Of a DNA stretch of 64,000 nucleotides, positions 18,243 to 25,471 are shown piece after piece. Both the position numbers and the translations under genes were made by a program. Every line of letters begins with the position of its first letter. Positions within the stretch are counted from its first letter, which is position 1. The DNA comes from RDXT01 sp033762375 (GTDB taxonomy: Bacteria; Bacteroidota; Bacteroidia; J057), in assembly GCA_033762375.1 (NCBI GenBank), contig JANRLQ010000055.1, positions 1 to 64,000 on the forward strand, in the 5' to 3' direction. The notes beneath the pieces were generated by a model. That model worked only from the letters and a program-made list of their open reading frames with translations. It was not told the DNA's origin and did not search any database.

Positions 18243-18460
18243 ATGAAAATCTTTATCTACTCAAGTAACACAAAAACCAGCTATCTGCAAATACAGACAT
18301 GAATATCACAGGGTTGAGGTGGCAGGGAGAAGTGGGCGGTCGTGGGGTGAGGCAGATCTTATTCCAAACTGAGCAAACCGCGGCGTACTCCTGCATGGAA
18401 GGCGGCCGGCAACACCATTTATTCTCCCTATTACTGGTGTACCTGATCGAAGCCACAGGA

Positions 18461-18608
18461 CCTGTCCTGAGCCCTTCGAAGGGCCCCCTCAGCAAACCTG
18501 TTCAGGTACTTTTCACCGCAGGCGTACATATCAACAAAAAAGTTGTATATATTTATGGCGCATCTGGCACCAAACTCCACTAGCCTTGTCCTGAGCGCAG
18601 TCGAAGGG
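18461..18608. repeat. TCCTGAG-CGAAGGG intergenic repeats
   Basis: CCTGTCCTGAGCCCTTCGAAGGG at 18461-18483 contains a perfect 12-base palindrome, and CTTGTCCTGAGCGCAG followed by TCGAAGGG ends at 18608. Both are versions of a short dispersed repeat often seen in bacterial genomes. The spacer from 18243 to 19147 has no gene I can support. Confidence 0.65.
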
Positions 18609-19021
18609 TCGAATACGCTGCCACCAACACCGCAGTGAAAACGACTGTGACTTCAGCCATCCAGACTCCTGTGAATGATTCTTATTTTACGATCAGGGGT
18701 GTGGGAAAGAGTGAAATACCTCGGTTTCTTTAGACCACCTGGTAGAGTTTGTTAATGTGAGCCAAGCGGCTAATCGGTATCGTTCAGCGGGTTGAGGTAT
18801 GTCAGTATCCTGGCGGGCCCGGTGGTGTACCGGTTTCTGCCCCGCCCCATCCTGCAAAAAAACGAGTCATCCCGGGCCGGATTGAGACAGAGGTACGGTA
18901 TGGTATCGGCTTACCCTGATGGGTTTCTCGTGCCGGGTTGACAGACCAGCTGTCTTAGGAACACGCTCAGCATACATGCCAGATATTGCGAAGGGATTTT
19001 GTGCGAAGACAAGGAAGGCAA

Positions 19022-19123
19022 CCCGAGTCAGCGCGGACTCAATCACTCCAGAAGGGGGATTAAGGGGCCCCCTTCTGGAGTCCTCTGACGCATCATCTGA
19101 ACAAAAGCCCGAGTCAGCGCGGA
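19022..19123. repeat. MITE-like element: direct repeats flanking a hairpin
   Basis: Sixteen-base direct repeats CCCGAGTCAGCGCGGA lie at 19022-19037 and 19108-19123. Between them a perfect 14-base inverted repeat (ACTCCAGAAGGGGG at 19045-19058 with its complement at 19068-19081) forms a hairpin with a 9-base loop. The block ends 25 bases from tRNA-Arg. It could be a small non-autonomous element or a terminator/attenuator with flanking duplication. Confidence 0.6.
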
Positions 19124-19147
19124 ATGTATGTTGAGCGTTTTACTTAG

Positions 19148-19219
19148 TGCCCCCGGCAGGAATCGAACCTGCATCTAGCGTTTAGGAAACGCCTGTTCTA
19201 TCCATTAAACTACGGCGGC
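19148..19219 (-). tRNA. tRNA-Arg (CCT anticodon)
   Basis: A 72-base cloverleaf read on the minus strand. The T arm is GCAGG-TTCGATT-CCTGC, the anticodon loop is TTCCTAA (anticodon CCT, reading AGG), the D arm includes TTTAATGGATAG, and the discriminator is A. CCA is not encoded. The acceptor 5-prime strand GCCGCCG faces CGGGGGC, leaving one G-G mismatch at position 4-69, where a C would be expected; the rest pairs well. Confidence 0.93.
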
Positions 19220-19289
19220 GGAGGGAAAACGGGTGTTTCCCGGGACAAAAGTACGGATTTTCTGGAAAAACCCTAGCGGAAGTGGCGTT

Positions 19290-20324
19290 TTAGCGAGGGC
19301 TGGGGTCGAAGACTTCCCGCCAGGTCTTGTGTCCCCGCAGGAAGTAGGCCCAGACGATGCTGCCCTGATATACCCCCGTCAGGGGCCAGCGGGGCGTGCC
19401 AGAGGCGTGAAGGGTCCTGCGCTGCCGGAGCCAGTATCCCAGTCGTCCAAACACGGCCCAGTGCGCCCGGAGGATGGCGACTGGGGTCTGCCAGTCGCGT
19501 TGCACGAGGGCACGTGCGGCCCAGACACCGTCCAGCAGCAGCCGGGCCAGGAATATAAACATCAGTTGGGGGGCAGGCAGGTTTTTGAGGAGGCAGATGA
19601 GGGAATTACGGGCGTTGAGGTAGGTTTTGCGGGGATTGGCGCGGGCGAGGGTACCCCCGCCTACATGCCAGACGACCGAAGCCGGTACACAGGCGATCTC
19701 ATACCCCCGGTTCCGGGCCCGCCAGCAGAAGTCTATCTCTTCCATGTGCGCAAAAAACGCCGCATCAAACAGCCCGATCTCCCGGATCACCTCCATCCGC
19801 ACGAGACAACAGGCCCCCGTCGCCCAAAAAACAGGCATTGTATCAGGATATTGGCCCTGATCGTGCTCTACCGTATCAAATATCCGCCCCCGGCAGAAGG
19901 GGTACCCCAGCAGGTCCATCCACCCTCCGGCAGCACCGGCGTACTCAAACTGGTCCTGTGCATGCCAGGCCCGGATCGCAGGCTGGACGGCGGCAGCCTC
20001 CGGGTGGGTATCCAGGTAGGCGGCGAGTGGCTCCAGCCAGCCCGGTGAGACAGCTACATCGCTGTTGACCAGGGCTACATACGGGGTCGTGACGTGGGGG
20101 ATGGCCCGGTTATTGCCTTCAGCAAACCCGTAATTCTGGTCCAGCGCCAGGGTGCGCACCTGCGGGAAGCGGGTATGCAGCAGGTCCAGGCTGGTGTCCG
20201 TGGACCCATTGTCGGCGACGAGTACCTCCAGGGCCGGATAGGTCGAGGCCACTACGCTGGGCAAAAACTGCTCCAGCAGGGCTGCTCCGTTCCAGTTGAG
20301 GATGACAGCGGTAACAGGGGTCAT
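19290..20324 (-). CDS. Family 2 glycosyltransferase
   Basis: A 344-residue protein starting MTPVTAVILNWNG, chosen because an upstream ATG overlaps ybaB. The GT-A fold shows VLVADNGSTDTSLDLL and the metal-site region VALVNSDVAVSPGWLEPL, then an acidic MEEIDFCWRARNRGYE typical of rhamnosyl/galactosyl-transferase-like GT2 enzymes, and a C-terminal amphipathic or membrane-associated region (LMFIFLARLLLDGVW). It would transfer a sugar from a nucleotide donor to a surface glycan or lipid acceptor at the inner membrane. No other polysaccharide gene is next to it. It begins one base after the ybaB stop. Confidence 0.9.
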   Translation of the reverse strand: MTPVTAVILNWNGAALLEQFLPSVVASTYPALEVLVADNGSTDTSLDLLHTRFPQVRTLALDQNYGFAEGNNRAIPHVTTPYVALVNSDVAVSPGWLEPLAAYLDTHPEAAAVQPAIRAWHAQDQFEYAGAAGGWMDLLGYPFCRGRIFDTVEHDQGQYPDTMPVFWATGACCLVRMEVIREIGLFDAAFFAHMEEIDFCWRARNRGYEIACVPASVVWHVGGGTLARANPRKTYLNARNSLICLLKNLPAPQLMFIFLARLLLDGVWAARALVQRDWQTPVAILRAHWAVFGRLGYWLRQRRTLHASGTPRWPLTGVYQGSIVWAYFLRGHKTWREVFDPSPR

Positions 20325-20325
20325 G

Positions 20326-20664
20326 TCAGGAGAGGCCAAGTGCACTCAGGTCCAGGCCGGGGATATTGGGCATCATACCTTTGGTGACCCGCTCCAGCTC
20401 TTCGCGGCCCCGTACCTCAGCCTTGTCCAGGGCCTTGTTGACGGCGGCTGTGATGAGGTCGGCCATGAGCTCCGTATCGTTTTTGTCCACGACATCGGGG
20501 TCTATGGTCATCTTGAGGATACGGCGGTTGGCATTGGCGGTGACCCGCACCATACCGCCCCCGGCTTCAGCCTCTACGACAATGTCTTCGAGGGAGTCTT
20601 TGACTTCCTTCAGCCGTTTCTGCATATCCTGAAACCGGCCCATCATATCACCCAGATTAAACAT
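20326..20664 (-). CDS. ybaB: YbaB/EbfC nucleoid-associated protein
   Basis: A 112-residue protein starting MFNLGDMMGRFQDMQKR. It has the YbaB pattern: a basic N-terminal helix ending in LKEVKDSLED, a short beta sheet (VVEAEAGGGMVRVTANANRRILKMTIDP) and a C-terminal amphipathic helix region (LITAAVNKALDKAE) ending in the glycine/proline-rich NIPGLDL. It binds DNA as a dimer and affects nucleoid structure. In many genomes it sits with dnaX and recR, which are not here. It lies in a compact minus-strand run with the glycosyltransferase. Confidence 0.93.
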   Translation of the reverse strand: MFNLGDMMGRFQDMQKRLKEVKDSLEDIVVEAEAGGGMVRVTANANRRILKMTIDPDVVDKNDTELMADLITAAVNKALDKAEVRGREELERVTKGMMPNIPGLDLSALGLS

Positions 20665-20706
20665 AAGCAGCAAATAATCAGATTCTTTTCAGTAACGAAA
20701 AACCCT

Positions 20707-20970
20707 TCAGGAGGTTTGGCCATGGCCATACCGGACTTTTTGGAGGCCGGTCGCAGCGTCTATCATCCGAAGCCAGGATACCCGTTCGCCGGTTTCCAGG
20801 GATTCGTAGGCGGGTCCTTCCGGGGTAGAGACAATCCGGCTTTGGCCCAGCGCGTACCGCAGGGCCGTCACCTCATCTCCTACATGCAGGAGCCTGCCGT
20901 CCAGATCAGCAAACCGGACTACCGGCTCCTCAGCCGGTTTGGCGCGTCGGGATTTCAGCCAGTCAAACAT
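20707..20970 (-). CDS. Small hypothetical protein
   Basis: An 87-residue protein beginning MFDWLKSRRAKPAEE. It is basic at the start and then contains beta-rich VRFADLDGRLLHVGDEVTALRY and SLETGERVSWLRM, which suggest an SH3-like or S4-like small fold. There is no signal peptide. I do not recognise the family. It is in the same direction as ybaB, 42 bases upstream, so co-transcription is likely. Confidence 0.6.
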   Translation of the reverse strand: MFDWLKSRRAKPAEEPVVRFADLDGRLLHVGDEVTALRYALGQSRIVSTPEGPAYESLETGERVSWLRMIDAATGLQKVRYGHGQTS

Positions 20971-21085
20971 AAGGAAAGGTCTTTGGAGGCAAAGATACAC
21001 ATCTGCTGCGATCCTGCACACCTGCCGCCTAAACAAACGAGCCTGCCGCAGGGCAGGCTCTGGATACGCTATCAGCAGCGGCAGA

Positions 21086-21472
21086 TCAGAAATGTGGGAT
21101 CACCAGTTCCTGGCCTGGGTGGATCATGTTAGGATCTTTCAGGATGCCGGTGTTGGCATTAAAAATTTTCATGTAATCCTTGGCATGCTCGTCACCATAG
21201 TAGTGTTTGGCGATTTTGCTCAGGGAGTCACCAGATTTTACGGTGTGTTTGGCATACACAGACTCGTCTGCAATGGTGAGGTCCACCTGGATATCAGCTG
21301 GGGTCTGGCCACCGACTTCTTTGATTTTGTTCCAGAGGGAATCAAGGTGGTAGCGGTAAGCGGCTTTGCCACCTACTTTCAGGACACCGTTTTCTTCATT
21401 GACATATCCGTCAGCGATGCCGAGTTCTTTACCCAGTTCGAGAACTTCGTTGTATTTGGCTTGCAGGCTCAT
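21086..21472 (-). CDS. BON/LysM domain protein (Kbp-like)
   Basis: A 128-residue protein with no signal peptide. Residues 1-70 (MSLQAKYNEVLELGKELGI, VNEENGVLKVGGKAAYRYHLDSLW) follow the BON-like N-terminal part of YgaU/Kbp, and residues 75-128 are a LysM module (HTVKSGDSLSKIAKHYYG, GILKDPNMIHPGQELVIP). E. coli Kbp is a cytoplasmic potassium-binding protein of this architecture. A potassium or stress role is therefore plausible but inferred from architecture only; peptidoglycan binding would need export, for which there is no signal. Confidence 0.88.
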   Translation of the reverse strand: MSLQAKYNEVLELGKELGIADGYVNEENGVLKVGGKAAYRYHLDSLWNKIKEVGGQTPADIQVDLTIADESVYAKHTVKSGDSLSKIAKHYYGDEHAKDYMKIFNANTGILKDPNMIHPGQELVIPHF

Positions 21473-21661
21473 GGAAAAAAGAGGTTAAGAGTTGATGTTT
21501 ATGGAGTGGCAAAGTACATATTTCAGGTTACCAAATCATTATGTAACCAATATTTGGAAGCCGGAAATCTGCAAAGTCACTTGATCGGGCCCGAAAAAGT
21601 GACATTTTTTTACCGGACTCCCTGCCACCCGCGATGGAAAGGCATGAGGCCCGCGAAAACA

Positions 21662-22972
21662 TCAGTTGGCATAAGCCAGGTCGGACACCTGTGGGACCTG
21701 TATGAGGTCGAGCCGCGCCTTCAGGCCAGCGGTCTCTGCCATAAACACAGGCAATTGTTCGGGTTTTAGCGGCTCGGCAGCGCCGGTATCCACGGTCAGG
21801 GGATTGACGGGCACCCCATTATGAAAAAACCGGAAATCCAGGTGAGGCCCCGTCGAGTGGCCGGAGGAGCCTACGTATCCGATGACTTGTCCCTGGATGA
21901 CCCGGGTGCCCGGACGGATGTCAGCCCCGTAGCGGGAGAGGTGGAGGTACTGGGTGGTGTAGGTGCCATTGTGCCGGACCTCGACCATGTGGCCTGCCCC
22001 GCCACTGTAGTGCGCTTTGGTGATGGTGCCATCGGCGACAGTATAGACCGGGGTTCCGATGGGGGCAGCATAGTCCACCCCGTGATGCGGGCGGTAGATT
22101 TTCAGGATCGGGTGGAGGCGGCTGTGCGAAAAGTGAGAACTGATCCGCACGTAGTCCAGGGGAGCCTTGAGGAAGGCCCGCCGCAGGCTGTTGCCCTGTG
22201 CGTCATAGTATTTATAGCCTTCGCCATTGTGCCAGCCGAGGGCGACACGTTCTTTGCCACCGTGATACATGGACGCCGCCAGGATGGTGCCGGTACCTAC
22301 GGTTTCACCCTGGACGCAGTACTGCTCGTAGATGACCTTAAACCAGTCTCCGGTCTGAATCTCAAAAAAATCCACCTCGGACTCCATGATCTGTGCCAGG
22401 GCAGAGACCAGCCCGGGGCTCCCGCCGGCTGAGGTCATGGCCACATACAGCGATGAGGTGATGATGCCTGAGATCTCCTGGCGTACCGTGTCCACGGGGT
22501 GGCTGCCTGCCTGGACGGCCAGGCTGTCTCCCAAGTGCATGACCACGTACCGTACCGGATCCACGTAGTAGATCAGGGCGCGGGCAGTCTGGGCAGAGTC
22601 CTGCTCATGGATGACGGTATAGGGTTGGTTGACCCGGAGTTTTCGGAAGTCAAATATCCCTGCAGCCATCTCGCTGAGGCGCTGCACGGTGGGCATGGAG
22701 ACATTGTAGCGGGAGAGGATACCGGCCAGGTTTTCATTGGACTGTACGACAGCCTGCACCACCTGGGTAGAATCCAGGGGGATACCATAGAGGTGTTGTG
22801 GCGTATGCGCAGTATTTTGCGTAGATTCGCCCCGGAAAAAATGGAACCGGTTCAGAACGGGTAAAACCGCTGCCTGATAGACCAAGACCCCGGCGATCAG
22901 CAACAGGGTAAAGCGCAGGTAGGGTGATTGCATGGGAATGAGCGTGGAGAATGTTCGGACAAACTTCGCCAT
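21662..22972 (-). CDS. M23 family peptidoglycan endopeptidase-like, membrane anchored
   Basis: A 436-residue protein when started at MAKFVRTFSTLIPMQSP; an ATG at 23032 adds 20 residues and would leave only 21 bases to the divergent trhO start. A single membrane anchor (FTLLLIAGVLVYQAAVLPVL) is followed by a periplasmic OapA/LysM-like region and a C-terminal LytM domain. The zinc ligands H...D in HHGVDYAAP are present and TQYLHLSRYG keeps its His, but the usual HxH near the end is GPHLDFRF, with Asp in place of the second His. Relatives in Bacteroidota vary here (Cys or Asp), so zinc binding may persist. Role in cell-wall crosslink hydrolysis is inferred. Confidence 0.87.
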   Translation of the reverse strand: MAKFVRTFSTLIPMQSPYLRFTLLLIAGVLVYQAAVLPVLNRFHFFRGESTQNTAHTPQHLYGIPLDSTQVVQAVVQSNENLAGILSRYNVSMPTVQRLSEMAAGIFDFRKLRVNQPYTVIHEQDSAQTARALIYYVDPVRYVVMHLGDSLAVQAGSHPVDTVRQEISGIITSSLYVAMTSAGGSPGLVSALAQIMESEVDFFEIQTGDWFKVIYEQYCVQGETVGTGTILAASMYHGGKERVALGWHNGEGYKYYDAQGNSLRRAFLKAPLDYVRISSHFSHSRLHPILKIYRPHHGVDYAAPIGTPVYTVADGTITKAHYSGGAGHMVEVRHNGTYTTQYLHLSRYGADIRPGTRVIQGQVIGYVGSSGHSTGPHLDFRFFHNGVPVNPLTVDTGAAEPLKPEQLPVFMAETAGLKARLDLIQVPQVSDLAYAN

Positions 22973-23053
22973 TGTCCGGCGAATTCCCAAATTTTTTGCC
23001 AGATTTGCCAGTAAAGGCCGTTTTTTTGCCAAAATTTAAAGTTTAGGGCCCTT

Positions 23054-24073
23054 ATGATTCTCCATAACCGCATCAACCGCGACGTACTCAAAGCTGCCAT
23101 GCAGGCCAGCCAGGAGGCCCGCAGGACGTTGTCGTTTTATAAATACCACCAGCTTCCGGACCCTCATGCTTTCCGGGACTATATGTATGAGGCTTATGCC
23201 CGCCTCGGGGTATTGGGGCGGGTGTATATAGCCAGAGAAGGGGTGAATGCCCAGATCAGTGTGCCGGAGCATCACTGGACTGCCTTCAAGGGCTGGATGG
23301 ATTCAGTGGATTTTCTGCGGGGCGTCCGGCTTAATATCGCTGTAGAAGATGATGGAAAGTCATTTTTTAAGCTAAAAATTAAGGTTCGGGCCAAAATTGT
23401 TGCAGATGGCCTGGATGATGCTGCTTTTGACTCGTCACAGTCCGGGACCCACCTGGATGCTGCAGCCTTTAATGAAATCACCAGCCGCCCCGAGACCCTC
23501 CTCGTGGACATGCGCAACCACTACGAGAGCGAGGTAGGACACTTTGAGGGGGCTATATGCCCTGATGTGGACACCTTCCGGGAGTCCCTGCCAGTGGTTG
23601 TCGAGATGCTGGCCCCCTACAGGGACCGTCCGGTGGTCATGTACTGCACCGGCGGTATCCGCTGCGAAAAAGCCAGTGCCTGGCTTCGCCACAATGGTTT
23701 CCAGGATGTGTATCAGCTCGACGGGGGCATCATCCAGTACGCCCGTCAGGTACAGGCCGAGGGCCTGCCCAATAAATTTAAGGGCACCAACTTTGTCTTT
23801 GACGAGCGCCTCGGCGAGCGGATCAGCGGTGAGATCATCGCGCACTGCCACCAGTGCGGCACCCCCTATGACCACCATGTCAACTGCCGCAATGTCGCCT
23901 GCAACCTGCTCTTCATCCAGTGCCCGTCCTGCGCGGAGGTACACGAGGGCTGCTGCTCACCTGCCTGTCAGGAAGTAATCCACCTGCCGGAAGACCTTCA
24001 GCGTGAGCGCCGCAAAGGCACTGATCCCGGCATCCGTATTTTCTCCAAGGGCCGCATCACCCGCAAAGGGTAG
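23054..24073 (+). CDS. trhO: tRNA uridine(34) hydroxylase (rhodanese type)
   Basis: A 339-residue protein of the YceA/TrhO family, which hydroxylates U34 of certain tRNAs using oxygen as one of the two routes to 5-hydroxyuridine. An acylphosphatase-like N-terminal domain (YIAREGVNAQISVPE) precedes a rhodanese domain with the active-site loop VMYCTGGIRCEKAS and DMRNHYESEVGHFEGA. The C-terminal region has a cysteine-rich zinc-binding-like tail (HCHQCGTPYDHHVNCRN, CPSCAEVHEGCC) seen in this family. It is divergent from the M23 gene. Confidence 0.95.
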   Translation: MILHNRINRDVLKAAMQASQEARRTLSFYKYHQLPDPHAFRDYMYEAYARLGVLGRVYIAREGVNAQISVPEHHWTAFKGWMDSVDFLRGVRLNIAVEDDGKSFFKLKIKVRAKIVADGLDDAAFDSSQSGTHLDAAAFNEITSRPETLLVDMRNHYESEVGHFEGAICPDVDTFRESLPVVVEMLAPYRDRPVVMYCTGGIRCEKASAWLRHNGFQDVYQLDGGIIQYARQVQAEGLPNKFKGTNFVFDERLGERISGEIIAHCHQCGTPYDHHVNCRNVACNLLFIQCPSCAEVHEGCCSPACQEVIHLPEDLQRERRKGTDPGIRIFSKGRITRKG

Positions 24074-24110
24074 GGGTCCTGCTGATTTCGGACGCGCCTG
24101 TATAGTTGTT

Positions 24111-24608
24111 ATGGTTGAGCTTTACCCTTATCACAGACTTGCCGTGCACTTCCCGGATACCTTCACCCCTGCCGAACTCGATACCCTGGCCAGCCTCGAT
24201 GGCAAAACCCTCCAGAAAGTGATTTACACCGTCTGGAAAAACCTCACCCCCGGAGGCGGGCAGTTTCAGGCCCTGGACTGGATCAGCCTGATCTGGTATG
24301 ACGGGGCACGGACGGACCTGCATGCCGTAGAAGACCAGCCGGGAATCCGGATAGAACCCCTCAACTACGGCCTGGAGCAGACCCGCGTCATACAGTCCCT
24401 GCCCGGACAAGTAGAGATGGAGCAGGTGGACATGACCTTTAGTCCGGTCTGGATGGGATTACAAGGTGTCTCGGTGACCAGCATCGGGCTGGAAGAGGTG
24501 GATGAGGACTTGTTTCGAAACGATGTGTTTCACCTGGAGTTTGAGGATACGACCATTGAGATCAGCCTGGGGGAGGCGGGGATGTCAGCCCGGCGGCTTG
24601 CCGTGTGA
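24111..24608 (+). CDS. Hypothetical cytoplasmic protein
   Basis: A 165-residue protein starting MVELYPYHRLAVHFPD. No membrane segment, signal peptide or known motif is visible. The second half is beta-rich and acidic (GLEEVDEDLFRNDVFHLEFEDTTIEISLGE). It begins 37 bases after trhO on the same strand, so it may be co-transcribed with it; the 148-base spacer after it separates it from the OB-fold/flotillin operon. I cannot assign a function. Confidence 0.7.
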   Translation: MVELYPYHRLAVHFPDTFTPAELDTLASLDGKTLQKVIYTVWKNLTPGGGQFQALDWISLIWYDGARTDLHAVEDQPGIRIEPLNYGLEQTRVIQSLPGQVEMEQVDMTFSPVWMGLQGVSVTSIGLEEVDEDLFRNDVFHLEFEDTTIEISLGEAGMSARRLAV

Positions 24609-24756
24609 TGCCTTATTCCGGTTCCAACTTTGTGGATCGCAGGACGTCTTTTAGCTATCAGGTCCTTTCCGGCAGATCTTGCCCGGATTTCTGGCTATGA
24701 TTTCAAAAAAAAGTTGTTGATTACTGCTGAATCCACTCAACCGGCTTTTCTGGTGT

Positions 24757-25413
24757 ATGAATCCTTTTTTCCAGGCTGTTTTTGCCCCCTATAATTTGCC
24801 CTATACCCTGCTGTTATTGCTGTCGCTCTGCTACTGGCTCCTTGTAGTGGCAGGTGCGATAGACGGTCATGGCGGAGACCTGGATGCGGATGCAGACCTG
24901 GATCTGGATGCCGAGGCAGGTGTTGAGGCAGACCTGGAAGCTTCCGGTGCGCCCGGATGGGCTGCCAACATAGCAGCCTTTTTTAACATCGGCTCCGTAC
25001 CGCTGATGGTATTTATCACCCTGCTCACCCTCTCCATGTGGGCCCTGGCGATGATCGCCAACCTGTATCTGATACCCGACCCTGCGGGTTGGGCGGCCCT
25101 GGTGTTGTTTCCGGTGGTACTGGTCGTGTCCCTGTTTGTGGCGCGGCTGCTCTCCACGCCCTTCAAGGGCATGTATCGCCAGATGAATGAAGGGGGCATC
25201 TCCAAGCGCCAACTGGCCGGCAAAACCTGTGTGATCACCGTAGCCGTTGCGCCCGGACGCATCGGGCAGGCCGAGCTGACCTTTGAGGGGCATCATTTCC
25301 TCCTGAACGTCCGCACGGCCGATGATGAATCACTCGCGCGTGATACCGCTGCCCTGCTCGTAGAGTATGAGCCAGATACAGATTGTTTTGTGGTGACCCA
25401 GTTTGACGTTTGA
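24757..25413 (+). CDS. YqiJ/NfeD-like OB-fold membrane protein
   Basis: A 218-residue protein with a first membrane segment (LPYTLLLLLSLCYWLLVVAG), an acidic loop very rich in Asp (residues 38-60), two further segments (PLMVFITLLTLSMWALAMI and WAALVLFPVVLVVSLFVARLL), and a C-terminal soluble OB-fold-like domain (residues 155-218: KRQLAGKTCVITVAVAPGRIG). This is the DUF1449/YqiJ arrangement, the partner of flotillin-type proteins in many bacteria. NfeD-type OB folds are thought to bind or anchor the SPFH oligomer at the membrane. It is the first gene of the operon 24757-34506. Confidence 0.87.
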   Translation: MNPFFQAVFAPYNLPYTLLLLLSLCYWLLVVAGAIDGHGGDLDADADLDLDAEAGVEADLEASGAPGWAANIAAFFNIGSVPLMVFITLLTLSMWALAMIANLYLIPDPAGWAALVLFPVVLVVSLFVARLLSTPFKGMYRQMNEGGISKRQLAGKTCVITVAVAPGRIGQAELTFEGHHFLLNVRTADDESLARDTAALLVEYEPDTDCFVVTQFDV

Positions 25414-25471
25414 TACTTCCGGCCCTGCTTAAGCTGTAAAAACCTTTGTATCCCCCTATATTTTTTCTCCC

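Noticed and set aside
18919..19134. Short plus-strand open frame in the tRNA-flanking spacer
   Set aside because: It spans the hairpin and direct repeats and has no protein-like pattern.
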